Assembly (NCBI GenBank): GCA_937950385.1
Contig: CALFEA010000256.1
Span: 1 to 6,580 of the forward strand
Reading direction: 5' to 3'
Origin: an uncultured Altererythrobacter sp.
GTDB taxonomy: Bacteria; Pseudomonadota; Alphaproteobacteria; Sphingomonadales; Sphingomonadaceae
Length of the DNA stretch: 6,580 nucleotides
Shown: positions 1 to 5,901 of the stretch, piece after piece
Layout of the letters: every line of letters starts with the position of its first letter
Position numbering within the stretch: the first letter of the stretch is position 1
Notes under the pieces: model-generated
What the model was told of the DNA's origin: nothing
Seen by the model: the letters and a program-made list of their open reading frames with translations, nothing else
Database searches by the model: none
Position numbers and translations under genes: made by a program

Positions 1-786
1 CATCACCCGTGATCTTGCCGGTGGCGGGTCATTGGGCGGCCCTGCAAAACATTGCGCAATCTCCATCCAAGCCTTTGCATTGGGGCCGGTAACTTCCAGC
101 GATGTATCGGCAATATTGCGGGTTTGGGTGACGACTTGGCAGAACTCTTCAGCGGAGCCTTTGATCTGCTCGCCCTCTGCCTTGTCGCCCAGCACCCATT
201 CAGCCCCAGATGGCGCGGTTAGCACCAATTGCGGGCGCGGCTCTGGCACATCCATTTTGCGGTTCACGAATGTCCAACCGTATGTGTTGAGGCCCAGAAC
301 TGCGATGTTTTCAATCCCGTCGGCTGACTGGCGCACCGCTCCCAATTCGTCATAAATTGCCTGCGCGTGGCTCCAAGTTTCCATCAGCCGCGCGGTGATG
401 CTGGAGCGCGCGCTCATGCTCGGGCCGAACCATGGCAAGCGCGCCTTCGGGTCGATATCGGTAAAGGCATCGGCGAGCTTGGGATAAAATTCCGCCCATA
501 GGTCGAGCAGCGCAGGGCCAGTGAGGCCGCCGCAATATTCCGCCTCTACCTCAGCCATGGGCATCGAAGAAAGTTTTGCGCCCATATCACGCTTGAAACC
601 GTCCAAGCCTTCCTCGCCAGACAGTGACAGGAAAGCGGCATCATTGAACATATGCAAATGGTGGAGGATGCGGTCGAAAGTCCAGTCTTTGAACCCCGTT
701 GCCCGCGCAAAATCATGGGGTTCAACGCCGCGCAAAAGCGCCTCTATGCTCGCGCATTCCGCGCGGAAATCTTCAGCTTGTTTCAT
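1..786 (-). CDS. TIGR03084-family putative metal-binding protein, 3' end outside window
   Basis: Translating the minus strand from ATG at 786-784 gives 262 uninterrupted codons to the window edge, so only the last few residues can be missing. The N-terminus (DFRAECASIEALL, then FKDWTFDRILHHLH, residues 32-45) and the helix ETWSHAQAIYD (136-146) resemble the DinB/maleylpyruvate-isomerase-like fold called TIGR03084. His43, His45 and His140 are candidate metal ligands. The C-terminal part contains CQVVTQTRNIADTSLEVTG (216-234) and a CFAGPP stretch typical of that family's end. Members are cytoplasmic and of unproven function; related actinobacterial enzymes use mycothiol, which proteobacteria are not known to make, so no substrate is assigned. 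An in-frame TGA shortly upstream leaves ATG 786 as the best start, although no clear Shine-Dalgarno precedes it. It lies 48 nt downstream of the sigma-factor remnant on the same strand and could have been its operon partner. The family call rests on recognition by eye. Confidence 0.8.
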   Translation of the reverse strand, partial: MKQAEDFRAECASIEALLRGVEPHDFARATGFKDWTFDRILHHLHMFNDAAFLSLSGEEGLDGFKRDMGAKLSSMPMAEVEAEYCGGLTGPALLDLWAEFYPKLADAFTDIDPKARLPWFGPSMSARSSITARLMETWSHAQAIYDELGAVRQSADGIENIAVLGLNTYGWTFVNRKMDVPEPRPQLVLTAPSGAEWVLGDKAEGEQIKGSAEEFCQVVTQTRNIADTSLEVTGPNAKAWMEIAQCFAGPPNDPPPARSRVM

Positions 787-834
787 GAGCGCAGCATTGC
801 CAGCAATCCGCCGCTGCGATCAAGCGCCATAATG

Positions 835-948
835 TTAGGCGCTCATCAGCTCTTTCAATTTCTTGAGCGCCGAGCTGCGCAATTGATGCACGCGCGGGAC
901 GCTCACCTCCAACACTTCGGCAATCTCTGTCAGGTTCATTTCCTCGAC
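835..948 (-). pseudogene. C-terminal remnant of sigma-70 family factor (region 4, FliA-like)
   Basis: The minus-strand frame ending at TAA 837-835 encodes VEEMNLTEIAEVLEVSVP followed by RVHQLRSSALKKLKELMSA. This is the helix-turn-helix of sigma region 4, which contacts the -35 element: NLTEIAEVLEVS is the first helix and turn, and RVHQLRSSALKKL is the recognition helix. The wording is closest to FliA/sigma-28-type factors, which normally have about 230-260 residues. Upstream of Val at 948-946 the frame stays open but reads IPRSARHICAARWS, which has no sigma character, and that DNA is instead the antisense of a histidine kinase. The fragment therefore lacks regions 2 and 3 and most of region 4's lead-in. 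The first in-frame ATG (939-937) would give only a 34-residue peptide. A normal gene would have extended into the neighbouring sequence, so this is a truncated gene or one side of a chimeric join. Choice of FliA over another group is tentative. Confidence 0.72.
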
Positions 949-951
949 TGA
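943..951. other. Head-to-head junction where two truncated genes meet
   Basis: Sigma-factor homology on the minus strand ends at about 948, and histidine-kinase homology on the plus strand starts at about 948 (LTSEQRKYAEL). Both genes lose their 5' parts at the same few bases, with no intergenic spacer or promoter between them. A deletion spanning the shared upstream region of a divergent pair, an inversion breakpoint, or an assembly or whole-genome-amplification chimera would each produce this. No insertion sequence, target-site duplication or long repeat is visible at the join. Confidence 0.65.
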
Positions 952-2045
952 CCAGCGAGCAGCGCAAATATGCCGAGCTGATCTTGGAATCGGGCGAATC
1001 CATGGTCGTCTTGCTCAACGATATTCTCGACATTGCAAAGATTGAGGCCGGCAAGATGACTGTCGTCCAAGAGCCCACCAATGTGCGTGATCTTGTCACC
1101 AGCTCGACCAGCATGATGAAGGCGGCCGCACGTCAAAAAGGCTTGCAGCTAACCGTGTCGATTGATGAACGGATACCGCGGGAATTGATGTTGGATGGGC
1201 TGCGGGTTCGCCAAGTGCTTTCCAACCTTATCGGCAATGCGATTAAGTTCACCGATAAGGGCGCGGTTGATGTGTGCCTGAAGCCAGCGACCGTGCCCGA
1301 AAGCGAGCCGGGCGAGATTATCGAATTCTCCATCGCCGACACTGGGGTTGGGATCGCACCGGAATGGCAATCGGTTATATTTGATCAATTTGTGCAAGCC
1401 GATGGATCAAGCCGCCGCACGCATGGCGGCACGGGTCTTGGTCTGCCGATTAGCCGCAAATTGGCGCAATTGATGGATGGCACTTTGACGCTTGAAAGCC
1501 GCGAGGGCGAAGGGACTTTAGTCGCCTTGCGCATTCCGCTGATCCGGGTTTCCTCCGCGCGCGCATCCTCGGCAAAGCCTGCATCAAAAGGCGGCGCGGC
1601 GACCCCGGGAAAACCGCGCTTTACCGCCGAGCCTCTCGAGAGGTTCTCACCACGCAGAGGCAAAGTCTTGGTCGCAGATGATTGCGATGTGAACCAAATG
1701 CTGATGCAGGACATGCTCTCCAACCTTGGGTATTTGGTCATCACCGCTGCCAGCGGGGCAGAGGCTGTGGCCAAGGTCCACGAAGCGAAAGCCGCAGGCG
1801 CGCCTGTCGAGCTGATCTTAATGGATGTGCAAATGCCCGATATTGATGGGCTGGAGGCAACGCGCCGCCTGCGTGAGGACGGCTTTGATGCTGCGCAATT
1901 GCCAATCATCGCACTAACGGCCAGCGCGTTTCAGGGCGATGTGGAGGCGTGCCTTAGAACCGGAATGCAGCAGCATTTGGCAAAACCCATCGGCCAGCGT
2001 GATTTGATCGCAGCGATTGATCGCTGGCTGGTGCATGCGCCTTAA
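948..2045 (+). CDS. 5'-truncated hybrid histidine kinase with C-terminal receiver domain
   Basis: The open frame carries, in order, the second half of a HisKA dimerisation helix pair (LTSEQRKYAELILESGES to NDILDIAKIEAGK, nt 948-1055), a HATPase_c catalytic domain and a receiver domain. Numbering from TTG 984, the N box is NLIGNAIKF (81-89), the G1 box DTGVGIAPE (119-127), the F box FDQFVQAD (133-140) and the G2 box GGTGLGL (148-154). The receiver spans about 226-350, with acidic pocket DD (232-233), phospho-acceptor Asp281 in LMDVQMP, Thr312 and Lys334 in AKPIG. All sensor sequence and the H box with the phosphorylated histidine (usually SHELRTPL) are missing, since homology begins abruptly at about 948. 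The frame is open back to a TGA at 864-866, but that stretch is antisense to the sigma remnant. No convincing start or ribosome site is seen; TTG 984 and ATG 1002 are only nominal. As it stands it cannot autophosphorylate in the normal way. Confidence 0.85.
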   Translation: MTSEQRKYAELILESGESMVVLLNDILDIAKIEAGKMTVVQEPTNVRDLVTSSTSMMKAAARQKGLQLTVSIDERIPRELMLDGLRVRQVLSNLIGNAIKFTDKGAVDVCLKPATVPESEPGEIIEFSIADTGVGIAPEWQSVIFDQFVQADGSSRRTHGGTGLGLPISRKLAQLMDGTLTLESREGEGTLVALRIPLIRVSSARASSAKPASKGGAATPGKPRFTAEPLERFSPRRGKVLVADDCDVNQMLMQDMLSNLGYLVITAASGAEAVAKVHEAKAAGAPVELILMDVQMPDIDGLEATRRLREDGFDAAQLPIIALTASAFQGDVEACLRTGMQQHLAKPIGQRDLIAAIDRWLVHAP

Positions 2046-2051
2046 ATTGAC

Positions 2052-3482
2052 CTAGCCAGCATCACGCGCAGCAAGTTCGCGCAAATTCGCCTCATGCTTG
2101 CTTTTGTCGATGGTGTAACGGCTGATCGCGAACAGCATGATCGTCCATAGCACCCATAATGTCGGCGCATAGACCGCGCCCAATTGCCACAATTTCTCAT
2201 CCGACGCATTGGCCGCTGCCTCGCCTTGCGGGAAGGCAATTACGCCCAGCAATAGCCCGGCCATCGCCCCGCCAAGGCCAACAGACGCCTTGCGGGTAAA
2301 GGTAATCGCGGCGTAAAATACGCCTTCGCTGCGGCGGCCGGTTTTCAACTCGCTTTGCTCTACCAACTCGGCAATCATCGAATAGCTGATCGATTGAAAA
2401 GCAATAATCAGGCCCAGGTCGAGCGTGTTGATCGCCGCCACGATCGGGAACAACATCGGGTCGCCATTCTCCGGCAATAGGCCCATCAAGCGCAAGACGA
2501 CCGCCATGGGCGCGATGGTAAAGGCGATGCAGCCGATGACGATAACTGCGCGTTTTTTGCCGAACATCCTCACAGCCTTGGGCGCCATAAACAGGCTGAT
2601 CGCAGCGGACACAAACACCAGCAATGTCCAAACGAATATCTGCGCTGGGCTAAAGCCCCAGAAGAAGGACAGCAGCAAAAAGGCGAGCGCGGCGGAAAAG
2701 CCGCTGGCTATATGTCCAAACAGGGTCGCGATGAAAAGCGCGCCAAAGCTCTTGTCGCGCAAAGTTTCTAATATCTCAGCAAAAATTGCGCGGATGCTGC
2801 GCGTCTCGCGTGCCGGTGCCTCGCGCAATTGCGGGATATAGGAATGGGTGCCGACCGCTGAAACCAAGATTGCCACCAGCATGGTGACAGAGGCGATAAT
2901 GCCATAAGTGGCATAGCCTTCGCGGTTGAGGGAGCCTTCGGAATATTCCGCTGTCGCGACCAGCAATACGCCCCACATCAACACGCTCATCGCATTGCCG
3001 CCTGACCAGCCAAAGAACAGGCGGAAGGATTGCAGCGTCGTGCGCTCCTCATAATCCTGCGTCAATTCTGGCATTAATGCAGAGCTGGGCGTTTCATAGA
3101 AAGTGATCAAAGTGCGGATCACAATTGCCAATATCAGCACATACCAAAACAATGCTGTCTCGCTCCAATCAGGCGGGTTCCACAGCAGGAAATAGGTCAG
3201 CGCAATGGGCACAGCGGCGGCATACATAAAGGGATGGCGGCGGCCCCATTTGCTGCGGAAATTGTCCGACCAATAGCCAACCAAGGGATCGCTGAAAGCA
3301 TCGGCCACTAGCGCGATAAATATCGCCAATCCGACCAGAGCCGGGTCAAGCCCAACGACTGTGCCGTAAAACAACAGGAGGAAATAGTTGAAGCCCCCAT
3401 CCTTGATCCCAAAGGCGGCAGAACCAAAGCCGTAAGCAAGCTTTGTTTGCAGCGGCAGCTTGGATGCGGGGGTTTGGGTCAA
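2052..3482 (-). CDS. GPH-type (MFS_2, melibiose-carrier-like) cation symporter
   Basis: This 476-residue inner-membrane protein has about twelve hydrophobic segments, the usual length and layout of glycoside-pentoside-hexuronide:cation symporters. The N-terminus LPLQTKLAYGFGSAAFGIKD (9-28) is characteristic. The loop between helices 2 and 3 reads DAFSDPLVGYWSD (61-73) followed by KWGRRHP (78-84), the family signature that includes cation-binding acidic residues. A second signature, ELVEQSELKTGRRSEGVFYA (372-391), marks the central part of the second half. The start is a TTG at 3482-3480 that overlaps the TGA of the upstream lyase gene (shared TTGA), so translation is probably coupled. No ATG lies near it, and the N-terminal family motif would be lost with later starts. 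As last gene of a hydratase-lyase operon it may import the organic acid or conjugate whose CoA ester those enzymes process; the substrate cannot be read from sequence. Its 3' end converges on the kinase gene with only 6 nt between stop codons. Confidence 0.9.
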   Translation of the reverse strand: MTQTPASKLPLQTKLAYGFGSAAFGIKDGGFNYFLLLFYGTVVGLDPALVGLAIFIALVADAFSDPLVGYWSDNFRSKWGRRHPFMYAAAVPIALTYFLLWNPPDWSETALFWYVLILAIVIRTLITFYETPSSALMPELTQDYEERTTLQSFRLFFGWSGGNAMSVLMWGVLLVATAEYSEGSLNREGYATYGIIASVTMLVAILVSAVGTHSYIPQLREAPARETRSIRAIFAEILETLRDKSFGALFIATLFGHIASGFSAALAFLLLSFFWGFSPAQIFVWTLLVFVSAAISLFMAPKAVRMFGKKRAVIVIGCIAFTIAPMAVVLRLMGLLPENGDPMLFPIVAAINTLDLGLIIAFQSISYSMIAELVEQSELKTGRRSEGVFYAAITFTRKASVGLGGAMAGLLLGVIAFPQGEAAANASDEKLWQLGAVYAPTLWVLWTIMLFAISRYTIDKSKHEANLRELAARDAG

Positions 3483-4366
3483 ATCGCTTCGCCTGCCGCA
3501 GCAAGCATTTTCTTCGCCATCACAAGATGCGGAATATCGACCATTTTGCCGTCTATTCCCAACGTGCCTGCATCAGGGTTTTCGGCAAAGGCGTTCACGA
3601 TTTTGCGCGCATGGGCGAGTTCTTCATCACTGGGGGTAAAGGCCCGGTTGATGATCGCGACTTGCGCCGGATGGATTGCGAGCCGCCCGATATAACCATC
3701 GCGCCGCGCCTTGCGGCAATCCTCCTCCAGCCCTGCGGGATCTTTGAAATCGGTATAAAGCGTGTCGATCGGCGCGGTGCCCGCATTGGCGGCGGCGAAC
3801 AGACATTGCGCCCGCGCCACGGCAAAGGGAAACGTCCATTGCCCGTCTTCATCCTTATTGGCGGTAATGCCCAGGGCCGCGCCCAAATCCTCAGCGCCCC
3901 ATGTCAGGCCCAGCAAGCGCGGGTGAGCGGGCGCATAGCTGCCAAGGTTGAACATGGCTGCCGGTGTTTCGGTTGCCACGACCACAATTTTGATGAAGCC
4001 GCGCGCCATACCGTGGGCCGCTTCAATGGGTTCAATCATTCGGGAAAGCGTGGCCACATCCTCGCCGCCATTCGCCTTTGGCAGGACAATGCCGGAAAGG
4101 CCCGGGCGCACAATCGCTTCCAAATCGCCTTGGGTCAGGCCAGTGTCGAGCGGATTGACTCGCACAAAAAGGCGCGATGCAGCAAGGCCCGCTTGCCCAA
4201 TCCAACCGGCGACTTTTGCGCGGGCCTCGGCCTTTTGCGAAGGCGCGACCGCATCTTCCAAATCGCAAATGATGACATCGGGCGCATGATCACCCTCAGC
4301 GCCGGTAGCCTTGGCAAATTTTCGGTCTGAATCGCCGGGAACAAATAGGAAGCTACGCATTTTCAT
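3479..4366 (-). CDS. HpcH/HpaI aldolase / CitE-family acyl-CoA lyase
   Basis: The 295-residue product is a CitE-like TIM-barrel lyase, matching the usual length of about 270-320. Visible motifs are RSFLFVPGDS (4-13), DVIICDLEDAV (30-40), RVNP with Arg69 (69-72), IVLPKA (93-98), TETPAAMF with metal-binding Glu133 (132-139), LTWGAEDLGAALG with metal-binding Asp160 (154-166) and the late block DPAGLEEDCRKARRDGYIGR (209-228) followed by AIHPAQV. Family members cleave malyl-, citramalyl-, methylmalyl- or hydroxymethylglutaryl-CoA-type thioesters in a magnesium-dependent, cytoplasmic reaction. Which substrate is used cannot be told by eye. No citrate-lyase alpha or gamma partner is present, and pairing with a MaoC hydratase argues for a stand-alone acyl-CoA lyase. 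The start ATG at 4366-4364 follows an AAAGGA ribosome site 11 nt upstream, better placed than the second ATG at 4360. It follows the hydratase gene by 15 nt and overlaps the transporter gene by 4 nt. Confidence 0.9.
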   Translation of the reverse strand: MKMRSFLFVPGDSDRKFAKATGAEGDHAPDVIICDLEDAVAPSQKAEARAKVAGWIGQAGLAASRLFVRVNPLDTGLTQGDLEAIVRPGLSGIVLPKANGGEDVATLSRMIEPIEAAHGMARGFIKIVVVATETPAAMFNLGSYAPAHPRLLGLTWGAEDLGAALGITANKDEDGQWTFPFAVARAQCLFAAANAGTAPIDTLYTDFKDPAGLEEDCRKARRDGYIGRLAIHPAQVAIINRAFTPSDEELAHARKIVNAFAENPDAGTLGIDGKMVDIPHLVMAKKMLAAAGEAI

Positions 4367-4377
4367 GGGTTCGGTTG

Positions 4378-4383
4378 TCCTTT
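4378..4383 (-). promoter_or_regulatory. Ribosome binding site of the CitE-like lyase gene
   Basis: Read on the minus strand, AAAGGA overlaps the TAA stop of the MaoC gene and lies 11 nt before the ATG at 4366. It favours this ATG over the in-frame ATG two codons later, which would be 17 nt away. Confidence 0.55.
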
Positions 4384-4834
4384 AGTCTGGCCGCTTCATC
4401 ATCAGCGCACCGCGCAAGGTGGTGCAGACCACTTCATCGCGCTGGTTCAGGCCAAGATGTTCAAAGCTCACAATGCCTTGAGTGGGGCGCGATTTGCTTT
4501 CCCGCAAATCCATGACCTTGGTCACGGCGCGGATTGTATCGCCTGCAAAAACCGGCTTTGGGAATTTGGTTTCGCTCATGCCGAGATTGCCGACCGTGGT
4601 GCCAAGCGTGGTATCTTGCACCGACAATCCGATCACCAAACCCAGCGTGAAAAGCGAATTGACGAGCGGTTTTCCAAACTCGGTCGTTTCGGCATAGGCA
4701 TGGTCAATATGCAATTGTGCGGGGTTATAGGTCATGGCGGAGAACCACATATTGTCCGCCTCCAGCACGGTGCGGCGCACTTCATGCTCGAATGTTTGAC
4801 CCACGCTAAATTCTTCAAACCACAGACCTGCCAA
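4382..4834 (-). CDS. MaoC-like hotdog-fold acyl-CoA hydratase
   Basis: The 150-residue protein is a single hotdog domain of the MaoC dehydratase type. It has FEEFSVGQTFEHEVRRTVLE (6-25), the active-site helix region MTYNPAQLHIDHAYAETTEF (34-53), GKPLVNSLFTLGLVIGLSV (54-72) and FAGDTIRAVTKV (96-107). Members hydrate 2-enoyl-CoA substrates in the cytoplasm. The classical R-hydratase core reads D-x-N-P-L-H; here Thr35 sits where Asp is expected and two residues separate NP from LH, leaving His42 (and perhaps Asp44) as candidate catalytic residues. This variant form is, as I recall, common in MaoC proteins encoded beside CitE-like lyases, where mesaconyl- or itaconyl-CoA hydration feeding citramalyl- or methylmalyl-CoA cleavage is a plausible role. 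The start is TTG at 4834-4832: an in-frame TAA lies five codons upstream, no in-frame ATG exists between, and a strong AAGGGGGA site sits 6 nt before TTG. It is first in the operon and divergent from kynA. Confidence 0.88.
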   Translation of the reverse strand: MAGLWFEEFSVGQTFEHEVRRTVLEADNMWFSAMTYNPAQLHIDHAYAETTEFGKPLVNSLFTLGLVIGLSVQDTTLGTTVGNLGMSETKFPKPVFAGDTIRAVTKVMDLRESKSRPTQGIVSFEHLGLNQRDEVVCTTLRGALMMKRPD

Positions 4835-4840
4835 TGGCCA

Positions 4841-4848
4841 TCCCCCTT
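4841..4848 (-). promoter_or_regulatory. Strong ribosome binding site that fixes a TTG start
   Basis: Minus-strand AAGGGGGA lies 6 nt upstream of TTG 4834-4832. An out-of-frame ATG at 4841-4839 abuts the site too closely to be used and would end after eight codons (MAIGRSVV). The TTG is therefore the best start of the MaoC gene. Confidence 0.6.
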
Positions 4849-4901
4849 ATGCTTGTGATCCTTGCTTAATCCACTCGCCTACGCATTGCACGCCTCATCT
4901 G

Positions 4902-4924
4902 ATTGGCCTAGATGGTGGACCAAT
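4902..4924. promoter_or_regulatory. Imperfect palindrome, candidate operator
   Basis: ATTGG at 4902-4906 and CCAAT at 4920-4924 form inverted arms. Counting further symmetric matches inside, 7 of 11 positions per half agree with the reverse complement. The element overlaps the proposed kynA -10 region and lies in the only shared upstream region, so binding here could regulate either operon. No regulator gene is in the window; Lrp/AsnC (KynR-like) or LysR-type proteins are possible binders by analogy only. Confidence 0.3.
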
Positions 4925-4938
4925 ATTTCGGCTCTTAA

Positions 4939-5901
4939 ATGGGGCTTTTTAATGCAGGACATGTGCAAGCGATGAGCGGGTCAGACCATAGCAAAAAAGA
5001 TGGCGAAAAGGCGAGTGATCCAGTCGTCCGCAGCTTTACCCAGGACGGTGTCGAAACCTACGAAGCCAGTATTGAGGGTGAGACAATCCAGTGGGATAAG
5101 CATCTGACTTATGGTCATCATTTGCAGATTGATCAGCTGTTATCGGCGCAAAGGCCGGTGTCGGATAAGCCCGATGAAATGCTGTTTATCATCATGCATC
5201 AGACGATGGAGCTGTGGCTGAAATTGATGCTGCATGAAACCCGCGTCGCCATCGCGGAATTGCGCGCCGATGAGTTGCGCAAATCGGCCAAAACCTTGGC
5301 GCGGCTGGGCACAATTGTGCGTCATATGGTGCATTCTTGGGATGTGCTGGCCACGTTGACGCCGCCCGATTTTCTCACTTTTCGCGGGGTTTTGTCCAAG
5401 GCATCAGGCTTTCAATCGCGGCAATATCGCGAGCTGGAATTTCTGCTGGGCACGAAACGCGCGGATTTGATCTTGGTGCATAAGGATGATGCAGGCGCGC
5501 AGGCACAGCTGACAAAGACGCTGGAAGAACCATCGCTGTATGACGAAGTGCTGCAAGTTTTGGCGCGCGCGGGCCTCCAAATCCCAGCCGATAAATTGGA
5601 GCGTGATTGGGCGCAGCCTTATACGCCCGATAGGCAGGTTGAGGCGGCGTGGTTGACGATTTATTCTGACACCGAAACCCACTGGGACCTCTACCGCTTG
5701 GGTGAGCAAGTCACTGAACTTGAGTATTATTTCCAAGAATGGCGGTTCAAACATATGAAAACCGTCAGCCGCGTTATCGGGCAGAAAATGGGCACGGGCG
5801 GATCATCGGGTGTGGGCTATTTGATCAAGGCGCTCGACCTGCATTTCTTCCCAGAGCTCTGGTCAATGCGCACGCGGATGGAAGCGGGGCCTTCGCAATG
5901 A
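4939..5901 (+). CDS. kynA: Tryptophan 2,3-dioxygenase
   Basis: The enzyme uses heme and O2 to open the indole ring of L-tryptophan, giving N-formylkynurenine, the first step of the kynurenine pathway in the cytoplasm. Numbered from ATG 4939, the family blocks are LTYGHHLQIDQLLSAQ (56-71), DEMLFIIMHQTMELWLKL (79-96) with Phe83 and active-site His87, TPPDFLTFRGVL (141-152) with substrate-pocket Phe145 and carboxylate-binding Arg149, GFQSRQYRELEFLLG (157-171), WRFKHMKTVSRVIG (268-281) with heme-ligand His272, and GTGGSSGVGYL (285-295). All expected key residues are present; the Phe at 145 resembles the human enzyme, whereas the Xanthomonas enzyme has Tyr. The 320-residue length is slightly long because of a polar N-terminal extension. 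ATG 4972 (MSGSDHSK) is an equally good or better start: AGGA lies 12 nt before it, while ATG 4939 has no ribosome site. The stop overlaps the kynB start as ATGA. Confidence 0.96.
   Translation: MGLFNAGHVQAMSGSDHSKKDGEKASDPVVRSFTQDGVETYEASIEGETIQWDKHLTYGHHLQIDQLLSAQRPVSDKPDEMLFIIMHQTMELWLKLMLHETRVAIAELRADELRKSAKTLARLGTIVRHMVHSWDVLATLTPPDFLTFRGVLSKASGFQSRQYRELEFLLGTKRADLILVHKDDAGAQAQLTKTLEEPSLYDEVLQVLARAGLQIPADKLERDWAQPYTPDRQVEAAWLTIYSDTETHWDLYRLGEQVTELEYYFQEWRFKHMKTVSRVIGQKMGTGGSSGVGYLIKALDLHFFPELWSMRTRMEAGPSQ

Larger units (their letters stand above)
4835..4938. promoter_or_regulatory. Divergent intergenic region, MaoC operon and kynA operon
   Basis: These 104 bp separate two divergent operons and must hold at least one promoter for each. 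For kynA, TTGCAC at 4886-4891 and TAGATG at 4909-4914 are spaced by 17 nt, but each matches the sigma-70 consensus at only three of six positions. No convincing pair was found for the minus-strand operon. Promoter presence is inferred from gene layout; the exact sites are guesses. Confidence 0.45.

Noticed and set aside
32..951. Several plus-strand frames of about 100 codons over the TIGR03084 gene
   Set aside because: The minus strand holds one continuous 262-codon frame with family motifs; these are its antisense reads.
1385..1909. 174-codon minus-strand frame across the kinase ATPase and receiver domains
   Set aside because: It is a shadow of a strongly conserved plus-strand coding region; its serine/arginine-rich product has no motif.
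2011..2026. CAGCGA-TTGA-TCGCTG hairpin near the end of the kinase gene, possible terminator
   Set aside because: The 6-bp stem lies inside the coding sequence and is not followed by a T run, so it does not fit a Rho-independent terminator.
2046..2051. Very short 6-nt gap between convergent kinase and symporter stops, considered as a second rearrangement join
   Set aside because: Both proteins end naturally after complete domains, so tight convergent packing is enough to explain it.
3443..4330. 295-codon open frame on the plus strand antisense to the CitE-like lyase gene
   Set aside because: It mirrors the lyase frame, its product has arginine/glycine/cysteine-rich low-complexity character with no family motif, and the opposite strand has clear conserved lyase blocks and a ribosome site.
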